A DNA stretch of 64,000 nucleotides from Nitzschia sp. pyKryTriq1 (lineage: Eukaryota > Bacillariophyta > Bacillariophyceae > Bacillariales > Bacillariaceae): assembly GCA_956465555.1 (NCBI GenBank), contig OY101115.1:2914001-2978000 (forward strand), in the 5' to 3' direction. A model generated the notes under the pieces. That model was not told where the DNA came from. It searched no databases and saw nothing but the letters and a program-made list of their open reading frames with translations. Below, in pieces: positions 10,801 through 20,965 of the stretch. The position numbers and the translations under genes are program-made. Every line of letters begins with the position of its first letter. The stretch's first letter is position 1.

Positions 10801-12623
10801 AAAGCGATGGGTGGAAGCCTCTGAGTCCATCGGAGCTGAACGAGGTTCTGGAACAACGGCTGGAACCGACATCTACTGGTAGGAACAGATCTCTGGGCAA
10901 CCAAGTCTCACCTCTTCAAAATGCACTAGAGTGTGTGCAACTTCTGAACAACGTCCCAGGCTCAATTTGGGGTTTTTGTGGCTTTCCAGCAGACACCCTC
11001 TTCGAATCATGCTTGAGGTTAGACTATGTCTGCCGCGATATTGCAAGGCAGAAAGGAAGTAGCCAGCCCGCTGCATTTGAAGTGGTCGCCTCCCTACGTA
11101 AAATGCTTGCGACGATTTTGAAGGATGCCGGGCCATCGCCCAATATTTTGGCTCAATCTTCCAGGATCTTGTCAGGCCTTTTTCTCTCCACGCGCGATAT
11201 GATGAATTTCGTTTACGTACCCTTAGATTTGAGGAGAAACGTCTTGGATTGCACCAAGGAAGCTGTCGCTCAACTTCTGTCGTATGCTCGGGGTGCTGGT
11301 TTGCTGTCGGACATCTCGCTAGTGATCAAGAAACACTACCAGGACGACTGCTCTTCTGTCAGTCAGTCAGAGGCCCTCATACTGATATCATTCGGACTCT
11401 CCATTGTGTCGGGACTCTCCCGTGTAGCGGGACCCGGTGATACCGATGGTGCCACTAGTATTATTGAAGGCATTTGTGAAAGCGTATGGAACACAGCAAT
11501 CTCCTTGGCGCTTAGCACAAAGGAAACGGACAAAACAAGTCGGAGAACGGCTGTTCACTTCATATCAGAAGTGCTGCGAAGCGACTGCGTAGATCCCGCG
11601 AAGGTTCAAGATCGACTGATGTCGATTGAGGCCCCTCTCATCGAGAAAATCGATCAGTCGATTCACTATGAGGTCTCGACGGGAGAACTACAGTACACGG
11701 CATATGTCATCGCATCGTATGCCGCAGCGAAGCCCCCCAAAGAGTCAAGACAGAGTTTGTTTGATGTACTGACGATGAAACCAGGAATCATGCTTCCCTC
11801 TATCATTCAAGACGCACTGTGTCAACTGACTATAGAAATGGAATCGGACGAACTGCGTGAATGCCTCGTGAAGTTGACTTCAGCGGAACATGCTAGTCAA
11901 AGTCTATGCTCACGTCTTCGTCTTTTGAGGTTGATCATTCTCAACGCGAAGTCGGAGGATCAAATCCAGGTGATTTCGAAGTCTTCTCGGCGTTTTCTTT
12001 CGCTGTCACTTGGCGCCATGATCTCGAATGGGAAATATACCAATGGAATCCACGATGGAGTGGAACTTATCCAGGAAATGGCAAGCAGCAGACAAATTAT
12101 TTCTATCCGAGAGCGGGATCTCTGCCTTATTTTAGCCCATGTGGTTGGTGCGATGCAAACGGAAGAAGGTCAACTGTCAGTGAGCAACGAGATTTTCAAT
12201 TCGTGCTTTTCAGTTGTGTCGTTTGTGCTCCAGCGATTCTCGAAACAACTTCACAACTGCATACCCTCTGTTGTCAGTTGTATGACCGTGATACTGGAAC
12301 ACTCCTTGTACGCCGATCTTCCAGACTTGGAGATTATTGATCGAGGCCAAAAGGTTAGCAGATTGTGCGAGCTGCTCCTTCCTCACGGGGAGGTATACAA
12401 GAAACACGTGCTTTGCCTTGTCGTCGAGTTTGTGGAAGCTTTGAAACGCAACATGGATCCCACCCGTAGACACGCTCTCTCTCCCGGGATTTACTGTCTG
12501 TTGGACATTCTGCAACAGCATGAGACAACGCAACTCAATGCCATGCTAGATGACATGGGGCGGGCATTGCTACGCACAGTGCACGAGAGTTACAAGAAGC
12601 AACATGTGTACAAAGGCCAGTAA
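7893..12623 (+). CDS. URB2: URB2/NPA2-like nucleolar pre-60S assembly factor
   Basis: A single open frame of 1576 residues, ATG at 7893, with no intron. The body is a long helical array with no catalytic motif, as expected for a HEAT/ARM-like scaffold. The best evidence is the C-terminus: a segment reading LSPGIYCLLDILQQ, then LNAMLDDMGRALLRTVHESY and a final KKQHVYKGQ. This is the layout of the Urb2/Npa2 C-terminal domain (GIYALLD, then LD..GR.LF..L...Y.K). Yeast Urb2 acts in early 60S precursors and 27S rRNA processing in the nucleolus. The N-terminus begins with a basic MSKRKR. The length is in the range of large Urb2 proteins. The rest of the protein diverges too much to assign by eye. 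Confidence 0.75.
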   Translation: MSKRKRSASDHYLHDDSTTSSCNPFLKFVQQSNDIALQEDPSIRKNDQDEVFPMVVSFLELTRKRKGRNLKSSRLPDENVSSLEADDTRIARQLVETLNKETTAMNLPLHRRRIISTEDVASLLLPWAIKRLLYANGSSSNDKTSEMELEWEILSKCTDLVLVSQQQHTGMHSNNGKKSMGHELSNHFSLSALHKLVPLAGSVAWGEVSKENGATSTSCRQMAATCYCAWVQDLYRPPFDTVCETLLPLVGEDARRRLASLCSGTSSIQATPILSADGNHHPNMATATLLLLQESLKKANPKRAFQSLTRCHTVSALSDIYSSNPSDENIQSLIRSLLDDGLYHLDHHMDGFRSLQIVLPDLGGTDDKNDTDAIEVEVDTPTKKSFHCYQESLPTMIEEAFSFSGASTIEKEREGLASMNSIGRIVPLLLDGFVKQSNDIQHHKSKGKESAGKQKIAMKKILQLQFLFFAHLTAPMIGATNRLDPTKHGTSVEIILQSLGQCVHSLLKHDVYLPANDDADDKNFSYLQSVSQMLVRYASSPRGADSGISMRVLPILASTLQLNHLIFHANLSRTISSCLTLTRSATEVPEEAIGFFCTVISTYKRLRQLDYLCASLVEATSYLRDQDDVNGLHALFQLVENSKVIDQFGEAVQSSPIHQIKQVVSNFNEWILQSAVPTSWTSEQNGARNASIALVVSVFCLLLKTTRIDASSGSDLSPLCLEIGSSIQALMGTTASLESVDFLAKRGLQLCGWTIDLKNRCDFWLRNSREEETHHDFAIPDAVSAVLAEAVEEVVEGAENKGGNALEELQLLACHRLQQLHGNIHEKQRVAFATEAEEFGFAIDVKETKQIATFALKALQLEKDEGSVFNRQWNLLIRSLPSWAPYVEDTDMRWFLSRFFLRVCATRASDRNEDPTLWLLRDASFLETPNVLKNFALSGVSFVARAVQEMFHGESAKHSRRLHEHACPPESDGWKPLSPSELNEVLEQRLEPTSTGRNRSLGNQVSPLQNALECVQLLNNVPGSIWGFCGFPADTLFESCLRLDYVCRDIARQKGSSQPAAFEVVASLRKMLATILKDAGPSPNILAQSSRILSGLFLSTRDMMNFVYVPLDLRRNVLDCTKEAVAQLLSYARGAGLLSDISLVIKKHYQDDCSSVSQSEALILISFGLSIVSGLSRVAGPGDTDGATSIIEGICESVWNTAISLALSTKETDKTSRRTAVHFISEVLRSDCVDPAKVQDRLMSIEAPLIEKIDQSIHYEVSTGELQYTAYVIASYAAAKPPKESRQSLFDVLTMKPGIMLPSIIQDALCQLTIEMESDELRECLVKLTSAEHASQSLCSRLRLLRLIILNAKSEDQIQVISKSSRRFLSLSLGAMISNGKYTNGIHDGVELIQEMASSRQIISIRERDLCLILAHVVGAMQTEEGQLSVSNEIFNSCFSVVSFVLQRFSKQLHNCIPSVVSCMTVILEHSLYADLPDLEIIDRGQKVSRLCELLLPHGEVYKKHVLCLVVEFVEALKRNMDPTRRHALSPGIYCLLDILQQHETTQLNAMLDDMGRALLRTVHESYKKQHVYKGQ

Positions 12624-12892
12624 CATGGAAGCGACAGCTACCGTACTATAGTCATTGTGGCTGGGTGTTGCAACTCCAGTGATCCTTGTTGTCAGGTAGT
12701 TACTTTTATCTAGCTACTGGATAACACAGTAGTCCAGAATGACATTTTGGGATATTCGAATCTGGTGGCCATGCTTCTCATGAAAAGATCGTGACTGTTT
12801 TCTCCAGAGTCCTCCTTCACAGACAACACAAAGCAATTTTGACATGCACGTTCCGTTCCTAAGTGTTCCCATAAAACGAACATGCGCAGCTA

Positions 12893-14004
12893 CTACTTGT
12901 TAAGTTTGTGTAGTTCACCTAGCTTGAGTAGACAATCTTCAACATCCATTTCCTCGAGCGCGTCAAAGACGCTTCCGCTAGCAGACGACTCGTCGATTTT
13001 TATTTGTGGATCTTTGAACCAAGCCATAATCTTCGCGTTGGAAAGTCCAGCATCGAGCAATGCTTTACCGAAGGAATCTTCATCCACCTTCTTACCGAGC
13101 CAGTTGAACTTTTCCGCAAGACCTTCAAATGGACTAGCCGATGCATGTACTCCATTGTCGCTATTGTTCGGAACTGATTGGAGTCCCAATTTCTTGTATC
13201 GGTCAAGAATCGTCCTTCGGATAGATCCCTTGGGAGCTTCCATTGGGTTTGTCGGACTGTGAGCCCGTGAGACGACATTTGATTCGAAGCATCATGATAT
13301 CACGTACACCATCATCGGTTTGAGATGATAACTACTTACCCTAGGACCTTGTTTCGAAAAGCAGACCAGGATAAGACGGAAGGGTCCCATTCCACGACGT
13401 AGCAGTGAATAGAGTTGTCACCTACAAATTTCGCTCGCATGGCCATGAAGAAAGCATTAAAGACGTAAAGCTCAGGCTTGTCGTTTACCGATATCTTGGC
13501 GCAATAAAATCCACCTCCAAATTTGACCGCCTTTGCCTTTTGCCACACTGCATTTAGTTCATCAGGTGTGCATTCGAAACGCTTGCAAGCCTCCATGGCG
13601 TTACAAGCTCTTTTTTCCTTGAGAACTTTCTTCCACGATTCTCCAAAAGAAGCTTCAAACTTTTCGGGTGGGACGGGAATCTTTTCTGCAGGGAGAATGG
13701 TCGCCTTGGAGGCGATGGCATAATAGTGCTGGTCGATGTAGCCTTCCTTGTCAATGGTCTCGCCGTCAATGTCCATTTCTGAAAGGATGCTGATTCCGGC
13801 CTTTGTCAGCTTCTCATGCACTAGGTCTCTGGTAGCCTGTGTGTTTGCGTGTGGTTTTACAAAGACGAAAGCAGAATTGCGCAATATATTACTTGTCGTG
13901 GCGACATCGCAGGTGTCAGGATCGCCCGAAACAAGTCCATGGAAACGAACAAGGACGGCACAAAACAGCACGAGTAGGAAGTTGCAGCTCAAACGGTCAA
14001 ACAT
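12893..14004 (-). CDS. secreted nucleoside-diphosphate-kinase-like protein
   Basis: Two exons, 14004-13340 and 13256-12893, phase 2, giving 342 residues; the splice yields VLGPTNPMEAPKGSIRR, the expected NDPK stretch. A signal peptide (residues 1-27, FLLVLFCAVLV core, cut near VSG) comes first, then the NDPK start FVFVKPHANT. The active-site region reads NGVHASASPFEGLAE against the family NIIHGSDS, so the phospho-accepting His is kept while the following residues differ. An insert of about 70 residues sits between the first strand and GPTNP, and a C-terminal extension of about 60 residues follows. Transfer of gamma-phosphate between NTP and NDP is the family reaction; location in the secretory path or plastid is inferred. 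Activity is uncertain. Confidence 0.72.
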
Positions 14005-14668
14005 GACAGCTGAATTCCTTTAGTGTCGCGAGAGTGCAGAAAAGCAGGGACTTGGTCTTACAGTAGAGAGAGGTGAGAGGTGAGACAAGGAGCCTCAAAG
14101 GTTACACATCGGACATACGAATAGTTGATGTCAACTTTTTATGATGGTTGGGTGTTGGGTTGGTACAATTTACAAGGGTATCACATCGCCGAAAACTACT
14201 GGCTGAATATTATTCACGTGGCGCACGCGCCCTTGACTCTCTGGAGGACGATAAACCACGATGGAACTGTAAATAGTAAAATATGAACTACTCACTCTAC
14301 TACGGACGGCGAGAGAGGACTAGATGGGCACGGGGCAAGGAATAATAAAAACCAAGATGATCTGCAAGATGAAGATTATATGTAATATAGAAAGCTATGT
14401 ACTTTTTCACAAAACACCAACGGCGCATGCAACGAAAAAGTCAGAGGAATCAGCAGCTGGAGGGGGGAGGGGCACTCAAGCCTTATCCCTACAGCACCAC
14501 AATAAAAGCATCATCCGCTCAACATGAATCAAAGTTAACCCATCCACTCGTTGGTGGTTGATAATATGATCTGCATTGACGGCAACAACGGAATGATATT
14601 ATGAGACAAGCGATGCCCGAGGCACGATGCATCCGGGATGCCGTGCTGGTCGAATTTGTATTCACAAC
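14005..14668. other. spacer between the NDPK-like and HMG-box genes
   Basis: Both genes run on the minus strand, so this holds the NDPK-like promoter and the HMG-gene 3' end. I see no gene, RNA or repeat. Confidence 0.45.
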
Positions 14669-15868
14669 TTACCCTTGTGGCCCTCGAGTGACCACTCCGC
14701 CATTCATCTCCATATACTGCGGTTGCTGCCAAGACGATGGCATTTGGCTCCTCCTTTCTTTGCTCTGCTCTGCACCCATGCTTTCGATGTATTTCCTAGC
14801 TGCATCACGGCTCATGGAATAACAAGTGTATTTAACTTTGTACTTTCGATCCTGGCCCGTTCGATCGCTGAGCACGATCTCCATACCCGGCGGCATGTGA
14901 AATGAGCTGGGTGTAGGCACTCGTTCCGCTCCTTGGGGTGGCGAGGGGACGGACATTTGCTGAGCGCCATGTGAAGTAGCAATCCTCTGGATGCCACTGT
15001 CATATTGCGAGTGGTAGGCAATGGATGACATACCATCTACCGGAGCACGTTCCACCTGTTGCTGACGAGGTGGTCCAGAGAATGTAGCAGAAGCCTCTGG
15101 AGCGGTCATGGCGTGAATCCTAGAGAATTCTTCATGGGATGATATCGCAAGGCCTTGTGCTGGCGCAGCCACCACAAGCATTTGTTCAGTGGTGGAAGAT
15201 GGCTGTCGCGAGAAAGTATCACCATCGAACGAACGCTGAAAGTTTTCTTGATCGAACGATGTTTCAACCAGGGGTGCGGAGGAAGCGATTCTTTCTTGCT
15301 CCTCAATCTTTTTGGTTTTGAGATCGTTGTAGGTTTCCATCTCCGCCCGGTACCTCTGCGTGTCCTTGTCGGCCAACTTATCATACATTTTGCGCTCTAC
15401 AGCAGTGAGCTCTTTCCATTTCTTCCCGATGATCTTCCCCAAGCCTTCAAAGCCGATCTTTTCACCAGTTCCTTGTGCTACTTCTTGAATTTTAGTTCTT
15501 TCGGACTGAAAGAACAGGTTGTATGCCGACAAAGGACGCTTCGGCATACCCTTCGGCTTCTTCTTGCGTCTCGTGATCAGTACGCTGGTCTCAGATAGTT
15601 GACTATCGATGGAGCAGAGACTCCGCTTGCGGTTATCCCAAGTTACAGGCGAAGGCTTTGATAGATCTCCAGGTTTGGAAACGGCGGAGAAATCTAAAGT
15701 TTCATCGGCCGCGAGAGATGCCTCGTTCCCGTCCATGAAAGGATCCAAAACATCAAGCTTACTTTTTGGATCAATGAGATCTTCACCCCACTCGAAGTTG
15801 AGAGGCGAGCCCATCTTGTCTCTCTTGTTTATCTCATCCATTCTGATAATTTGTTCTGTTAACAACAT
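14669..15868 (-). CDS. HMG-box DNA-binding protein
   Basis: One exon, about 399 residues from ATG 15868 (a second ATG at 15841 is also plausible). After an acidic N-terminal third, a basic RRKKKPKGMPKRPLSAY leads into a full HMG box: PLSAYNLFF, then a second helix with GLGKIIGKKWKEL, then a third helix around ERKMYDKLADKDTQRY with the usual aromatic and basic residues. The C-terminal half is Gln/Ser/Pro-rich, with a compact segment near residues 335-370 (EIVLSDRTGQDRKYKVKY) that recurs in no family I can name. A nuclear chromatin or transcription role follows from the box. The stop at 14671-14669 overlaps a donor-like GGTAAG, so a further 3' exon cannot be ruled out. Confidence 0.85.
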   Translation of the reverse strand: MLLTEQIIRMDEINKRDKMGSPLNFEWGEDLIDPKSKLDVLDPFMDGNEASLAADETLDFSAVSKPGDLSKPSPVTWDNRKRSLCSIDSQLSETSVLITRRKKKPKGMPKRPLSAYNLFFQSERTKIQEVAQGTGEKIGFEGLGKIIGKKWKELTAVERKMYDKLADKDTQRYRAEMETYNDLKTKKIEEQERIASSAPLVETSFDQENFQRSFDGDTFSRQPSSTTEQMLVVAAPAQGLAISSHEEFSRIHAMTAPEASATFSGPPRQQQVERAPVDGMSSIAYHSQYDSGIQRIATSHGAQQMSVPSPPQGAERVPTPSSFHMPPGMEIVLSDRTGQDRKYKVKYTCYSMSRDAARKYIESMGAEQSKERRSQMPSSWQQPQYMEMNGGVVTRGPQG

Positions 15869-17321
15869 GCGGAACGAGAACACACAACGATAGAGTTACC
15901 GGTAATCGTAAGAACACGTGATGCGCCTGCTAGCTTTATGACATTTGCAGCTGGCTGCTGCTGCGGATATTCAAAATAATATGCACGCTATGGGAAGGCT
16001 ACCACCGTACCAGGTAACTGTACCGGTATCGATCATGGCCAAATTTTTTCTCCGCACGTATTTTGATAGAAAGGTTCCTCGCTCCTCGCTCTCTCCGTTC
16101 CCCCCACGTTGATTTTGTACTAAAGCCTACATCAAGAGCGAACAGATGATTCGTTACCAAGTCCTGGTACAGTACATACTCGAGTACCGGTGTTACCCCC
16201 AGTATGCTGTGCAGGTATGTACATAAATCTAAAAAAGAGTAGACTACAGTACTTCTTGTACCAGCAGGAAATGCACGATTGTATGTGTTGACGCCAGCAG
16301 GTTGCCACCGCCGCCGCCTTTCCCTTCTTGATGCTGTTCGCGAATGAGAATTCTCACCGACCATGTACTGCAGAGTACTTATTGCACAGTACCGGCACTT
16401 CCGTAGGTGGTGATGATGATGATTCCTCTTCAAGTTGGTACGGCCGCCTGGCACGCACAAGTACACGTACTAACGTGTACAGTACTGTACGTCACGTCCA
16501 CGGAGAGCACTGCACTACGAGCATGACTGCGAGTAGCACTGTAGTTCAGTACGGGACTAAGGTTTTTCCGAATAACAATTTCTATTCTCTTTACTTAATG
16601 AATAATTATAGCGACCAATGAAAATCGCAGAATAGTAGGAGAACGAATGACGTCATACCACGAACGCATAGACAGTTGCTGCCATGTGATGCTTACTAGG
16701 GTACTTTAATTGCTGTATTGATTGGAAAGGTCTTGAGGCTTATCTCTCTCTCGTACAAAGATTCGGCTAACAACGAAGCAGAACTCCACAATAAGAATGT
16801 TCGCGTTCTCACCATTCGAGAAATTTGTCTTTTCCACGGACACAGAAACCTGCTCCAGTACCATCTAACGAGCGAATGAGTGGAAAATGCCCTCGATCAC
16901 GACTTTCTCCCCGGGTTTCTCCCCGTCCGCCCGCCGGCCCATCACCAACCGACCAATCAATCATAACCCCCCCACGGCACGCGAAACGACGAAGAAAATC
17001 GAAGAAGATCATCATCACAATCACCATCATCGTCGTCGAAGAAGAATCTGAATCGAATCACCATCATCATCATCATCGGTCGGTCGGTGGACGGATGTCG
17101 TGAATGGGATTCACGATGTACAGAAACAGTCCCAAATAAAGATCCAATCGGATGAGTCGGCCATCCAATCGGAATAATAAGGCCTATCCTTGGAAGTGAG
17201 GCTCCGGCGGAGACTATTGTTTTTTAGAATACCTGAAGATTCTTGGTCTATATACTAAACAATACATCAAGGTAAAGCATTATTATGTTCTATCATCAAT
17301 GTTATGCGATCAAAGTAGTAC

Positions 17322-17566
17322 GATTACAACGAACAAATACAATAGAGTGAGAGCGAGATACAAAGTGACGTCGTGTGAGAGCGAGGAGATGATACAAAGC
17401 GACGTCAACCGAAGAGTCATGTAGTCTCAAATAGTTTACTAGTATTAGCAGCTAGAGTATGATTACAACGAACAAATACAATAGAGTGAAGTGAGAGCAA
17501 GATACAAAGCGACGTTGATGAAGAGTGATGTAGTCATGAATAGTGTTCTAGTAGTGTTAGTATTAT
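17322..17566. repeat. imperfect tandem duplication, period about 139 bp
   Basis: Two units start GATTACAACGAACAAATACA at 17322 and 17461 and continue with AATAGAGTGA, AGATACAAAG.GACGT and GAAGAGT.ATGTAGTC. Unit 1 carries an extra internal partial copy of the GATACAAAGCGACGTC block. Confidence 0.75.
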
Positions 17567-17571
17567 TTTAA

Positions 17572-17714
17572 TGTCATGATGAAGCACGAGAAAAAGCTCG
17601 CATTATTGTTGTATGTCATGCTGGAGCACATATTTTTATGTCATGAAGCACGAGAAAAAGCACGCATTATTATTGTATGTCATGGAGCACAAGAAAAAGC
17701 ATGCATTATTATTT
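17572..17714. repeat. three-copy tandem repeat around AAGCACGAGAAAAAGC
   Basis: Three imperfect copies of a TGTCATG, AGCACGAGAAAAAGC, GCATTATT block follow each other. Each copy has an in-frame ATG, but they do not form a convincing protein. Confidence 0.7.
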
Positions 17715-17950
17715 GTTATTTGAGGTTCCTGGTCATTTTGAGTACTCGCCCCTCTCTACATATTGTCACTGTAGTTACTTATTGATACGGATGACAGACA
17801 AACGGTACAAGAAGTCTTGTACTTTCCAGGCTCACTCATACGTACTGTATACAGTTAGTCGTTCTTGTGGCTCATATCCTGTTGTGGTGACGAATGACAG
17901 ACTGCAAGGACCAGTCTACAGTCTACCACTCAACCACCAACCAAAAATAC

Positions 17951-17986
17951 CAGAAAGAGCAGAAAGAGCAGAAAGAGCAGAAAGAT
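17951..17986. repeat. CAGAAAGAG microsatellite-like repeat
   Basis: Four near-perfect 9-bp CAGAAAGAG units, about 130 bp upstream of the BRX1 start. Confidence 0.75.
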
Positions 17987-18118
17987 CTTCTCTTGCCTCT
18001 TGCCAAAGAAAAATAGAACGAGCAACAGAACATCATCATCACCTCGACACAAGAAGTGTTGCACAACTGTTACTGTTACTGCATCGAATATAAGCTAATA
18101 ATTGATTGATCCAAAATA

Positions 18119-19282
18119 ATGGCCAAGTCCAAAAGCAAGCGACAAAGCATTGAAAAGAAAGAAGAGACAGAAAAGATGGTTTCGAAAGACGATAAATACA
18201 CAAATTCCCAAGAAATCGTCGCCGACGAAAAGAGCAAGGAGCTTGTCAGCGATGGAAAATATCGGAACAAACAAAGATGTCTAGTTTTGTGCTTGCGGGG
18301 AGCGACGGCTCGCTATCGCCATTTGTTGGAAGATCTTCGCACACTTTTGCCTCACCACAAGAAAGAGTCCAAACTTGACCCAGGAAAGACGGGCACAGGC
18401 CGCGCAATCAATGATATTGCCGAAATGAGGAGCTGCAATACCGTGCTATTTCTTGAATGCCGAAAGCACCAAGACGCCTACCTCTGGGTTGGACGTGTGG
18501 GCGAAAAGGCGGGACCCAGTGCCAAGTTTCATATTTCGAATGTTCACACGATGGATGAGCTTCGACTCACGGGCAACTGCATGAAGGGTAGTCGACCTAT
18601 CTTGTCTTTTGATGAGTCTTTTCAACGCTTAGGTCATCTGAAGATTTTGAAAGAACTCTTCATTGACATTTTCGGCACACCGAGGGGCCACCCAAAATCA
18701 AAACCATTCGTGGATCGTGTGATGGCTTTCTACTACGCTGACAATAAGGTGAGTTTGTATCGGCGCATAGTACCGAAAGGAGTTCAAGTCCCTGATTACA
18801 ACATTGATGAGCGTATGTCAGACCTGCGGGAGTGAGAAAACACATCATAAATAGACTACGATGGAATGAGACTTGTTTAATTTGCAGCGAACAACATACT
18901 TGTGTGATCCGTGAATCCCCAAACTCACCGATTTTCTTTTCCTCAGATTTGGGTACGAAACTACCAAATTCTAGAACAGCAACCCACAAACGCACTGGAG
19001 GCTCACCTCGCAAAGAAGCAATTAGGACAAGAAGAAGCTACATCACTAGTGGAGATCGGGCCGCGTTTTGTCATGAACCCAATTCGAATCTTCCGTGGTT
19101 CTTTCGGTGGTCAGACACTTTTCCAGAATCCCGAATTTGTGTCCCCTAACGAGATCCGTGCGATGCAGCACAAACGAAAAAGCTCTACTTATGTTCAGAG
19201 AAAGGAATCCGAAAAGAAGAGAAAGATCAGAAAGGAGGAATTGGTTGTACCTGAGGATCCTCTGGACTCTGTCTTTCGCTAG
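18119..19282 (+). CDS. BRX1: BRX1 ribosome biogenesis protein (Brix domain)
   Basis: Two exons, 18119-18748 and 18947-19282, phase 0, giving 321 residues. The N-terminal 45 residues are Lys/Ser-rich and disordered. The Brix domain follows: RCLVLCLRGATARYRHLLEDL, then LFLECRKHQDAYLWV, then GSRPILSFDESF and HLKILKELFIDIFGTP. The splice joins FYYADNK to IWVRNYQI, the expected BRX1 order, and the C-terminal half carries EIGPRFVMNPIRIFRGSFGG and NPEFVSPNEIR, close to yeast and human BRX1. It works in the nucleolus in pre-60S assembly. Its stop lies 53 bp from that of the convergent VOC gene. Confidence 0.93.
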
Positions 19283-19335
19283 CAAACTTTCAAGCATAGA
19301 TGTGAAACCAAGAAATAAGTAGCAGATAATCGGGT

Positions 19336-20648
19336 CTATCTAGTCATCTTTTCTTCCTTCGAGAAATCGTCTACTGGTTGGAATCTTATAGAGAGACCTG
19401 AGAGATCCTTCAAAACCATATCTTCGCTGCTGACCGATTCCCCAGCCGGGGGGGTGTAGACAATATTTAACGAACTAAAGGCTGGATTTGGTGTAGTTTT
19501 CTTCCTGCCTTTGTTTTGCAAAAGCAATACTCCCATGCAATTGGGCGAAGGAGCCATGTATACGGCATTTTTTGGCTTATCGGGCTCGAATATAGTAGTA
19601 CCTTTTGATGGTCGCGAAAAGGGGTAGTCCTAAAAGAGAAGAAAGAGTTGAGCCGACTAGTATACGACAGCCCCAAATCTGAATGATGAATGTCTTACCT
19701 GTTCAACAAATCCAAGTCGTTCATAAAATGCTGCACTCTCCTTCATATTTTCGCAGTTGATGGCGAGAAGCATGATCGGATCGGGGCTGATTCCAACAAT
19801 TCCACGCATCGGAAGACCACAAGGTGATACCACATTCACCAGTCCGTATGCATCTAAAACATTGCCACCTGCAGCTACCATCTGAGAAATCCTATATCCT
19901 GGCACCCCGACTTTTGGGAGCAAAACCAGAAAGATTAAGACATGCTCCCTGATACATGAATCGCCAACACCATAGCTACTCACCTTGTAGAAATGCTATG
20001 TTGTCACCGGGGGCGTTGTCACCAACCCTATACAAAGGTGCAGTCGTCTGTGAATCGTACCGAACACATATTGAGGCGTGACCACCGTAGCCGGCGAACG
20101 AAGAGACTGGGATTTCGAAGTCTTCTGGTATACTTAGTTGCTCAGGACCAAACCCCAACCACTGTAGGTGGCAAAATTTCGATGGAAAACGGTCAGAACA
20201 TGCACCAAAACACGGCCGTTGCTTCTTGGCAGATTTGTCAACGTACCGTTTCTTCGACAGAGTTAGCGATTCGTTTCCTAAGTACTTTGAAGTCAAATCC
20301 ATTTACCAAAAAACTAATCATGGCATCTTGTTGTGGTTTGTCTGCAACGTTGACTGTAATTCCTTGAATAATCGCGTTGGTGTCTTGAAACTCGGGAAGA
20401 GCGCCGACTGCTGCGCCTGTTGGCTCCGGCAAAGACTGTAATCCCGTGACGAAGGCAAAAGATGCAACGAGAGTGTGGAGAAAATCACGACGGGCTGACG
20501 CGTATTCCTCTTCCAGAGAATCACCATGACTGTGCAGCGTATGTAGCGCCGCTCGACTTGGTTTGGACAGAGACATCTGAAATCCAGTCACCAGGCCAAA
20601 AAGAAGGAAAACACAAGCCGTTTTCAGCCCCACCCTTTCAATCCTCAT
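19336..20648 (-). CDS. plastid (probably lumenal) VOC/glyoxalase-like protein
   Basis: Four exons: 20648-20247, 20161-19984, 19910-19699 and 19629-19336, all GT-AG and in phase, giving 361 residues. The leader is bipartite: a signal peptide (ACVFLLFGLVTG) followed by FQ, an ASAFAP-like site, then a second leader with twin arginines before a hydrophobic run (ARRDFLHTLVASFAFVTG), which suggests Tat delivery to the thylakoid lumen. The mature part has two vicinal-oxygen-chelate half domains, GITVNVADKPQQDAMISFLV through IAFLQVGVPGYRI, and GISPDPIMLLAINC through ESAAFYERLGFVEQ and GVLLLQ. The family includes glyoxalases and dioxygenases; the metal ligands and substrate cannot be fixed by eye. Confidence 0.75.
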
Positions 20649-20965
20649 CTCTCCACACCTTTTCCGAAGTCTACTTGCCAATATCTATTCAATGACTACA
20701 ACGTTTCAAAAGAAGAGTGAGATAATGGTTCTGCAGTAGGTCATCTCATCACTTCGTGTTTGCCCACTGCCCATTTTTCATCGACACCGCCATCGTCCAT
20801 CATCGATTTCATGGATTGGTGATCGGATATCGGTATCTCTCGTCGGTTTGGATCACGACCGAAGAAAGTGAAAGTACGTCATTAGTGCCTAATAAGTCAG
20901 CGCAGCAAGTCGCAGTTGTCACGTCAAGCCTGCGCGCGCGGCATACTCGTAATGGCACCCCTAAT

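Larger units (their letters stand above)
15869..18118. other. divergent intergenic region between HMG-box gene and BRX1
   Basis: 2.2 kb without a supported gene. GTAC/ACCGGT tracts occur at 16010-16030, 16160-16190 and 16440-16490, and short tandem repeats at 17322-17566, 17572-17714 and 17951-17986. Frames such as minus 16466-15999 and plus 16825-17103 are low-complexity. Confidence 0.45.

Noticed and set aside
14535-14732. extra 3' exon of the HMG-box gene after GGTAAG
   Set aside because: No acceptor gives a sensible intron length and a phase that continues the protein; the stop at 14669 is simpler.
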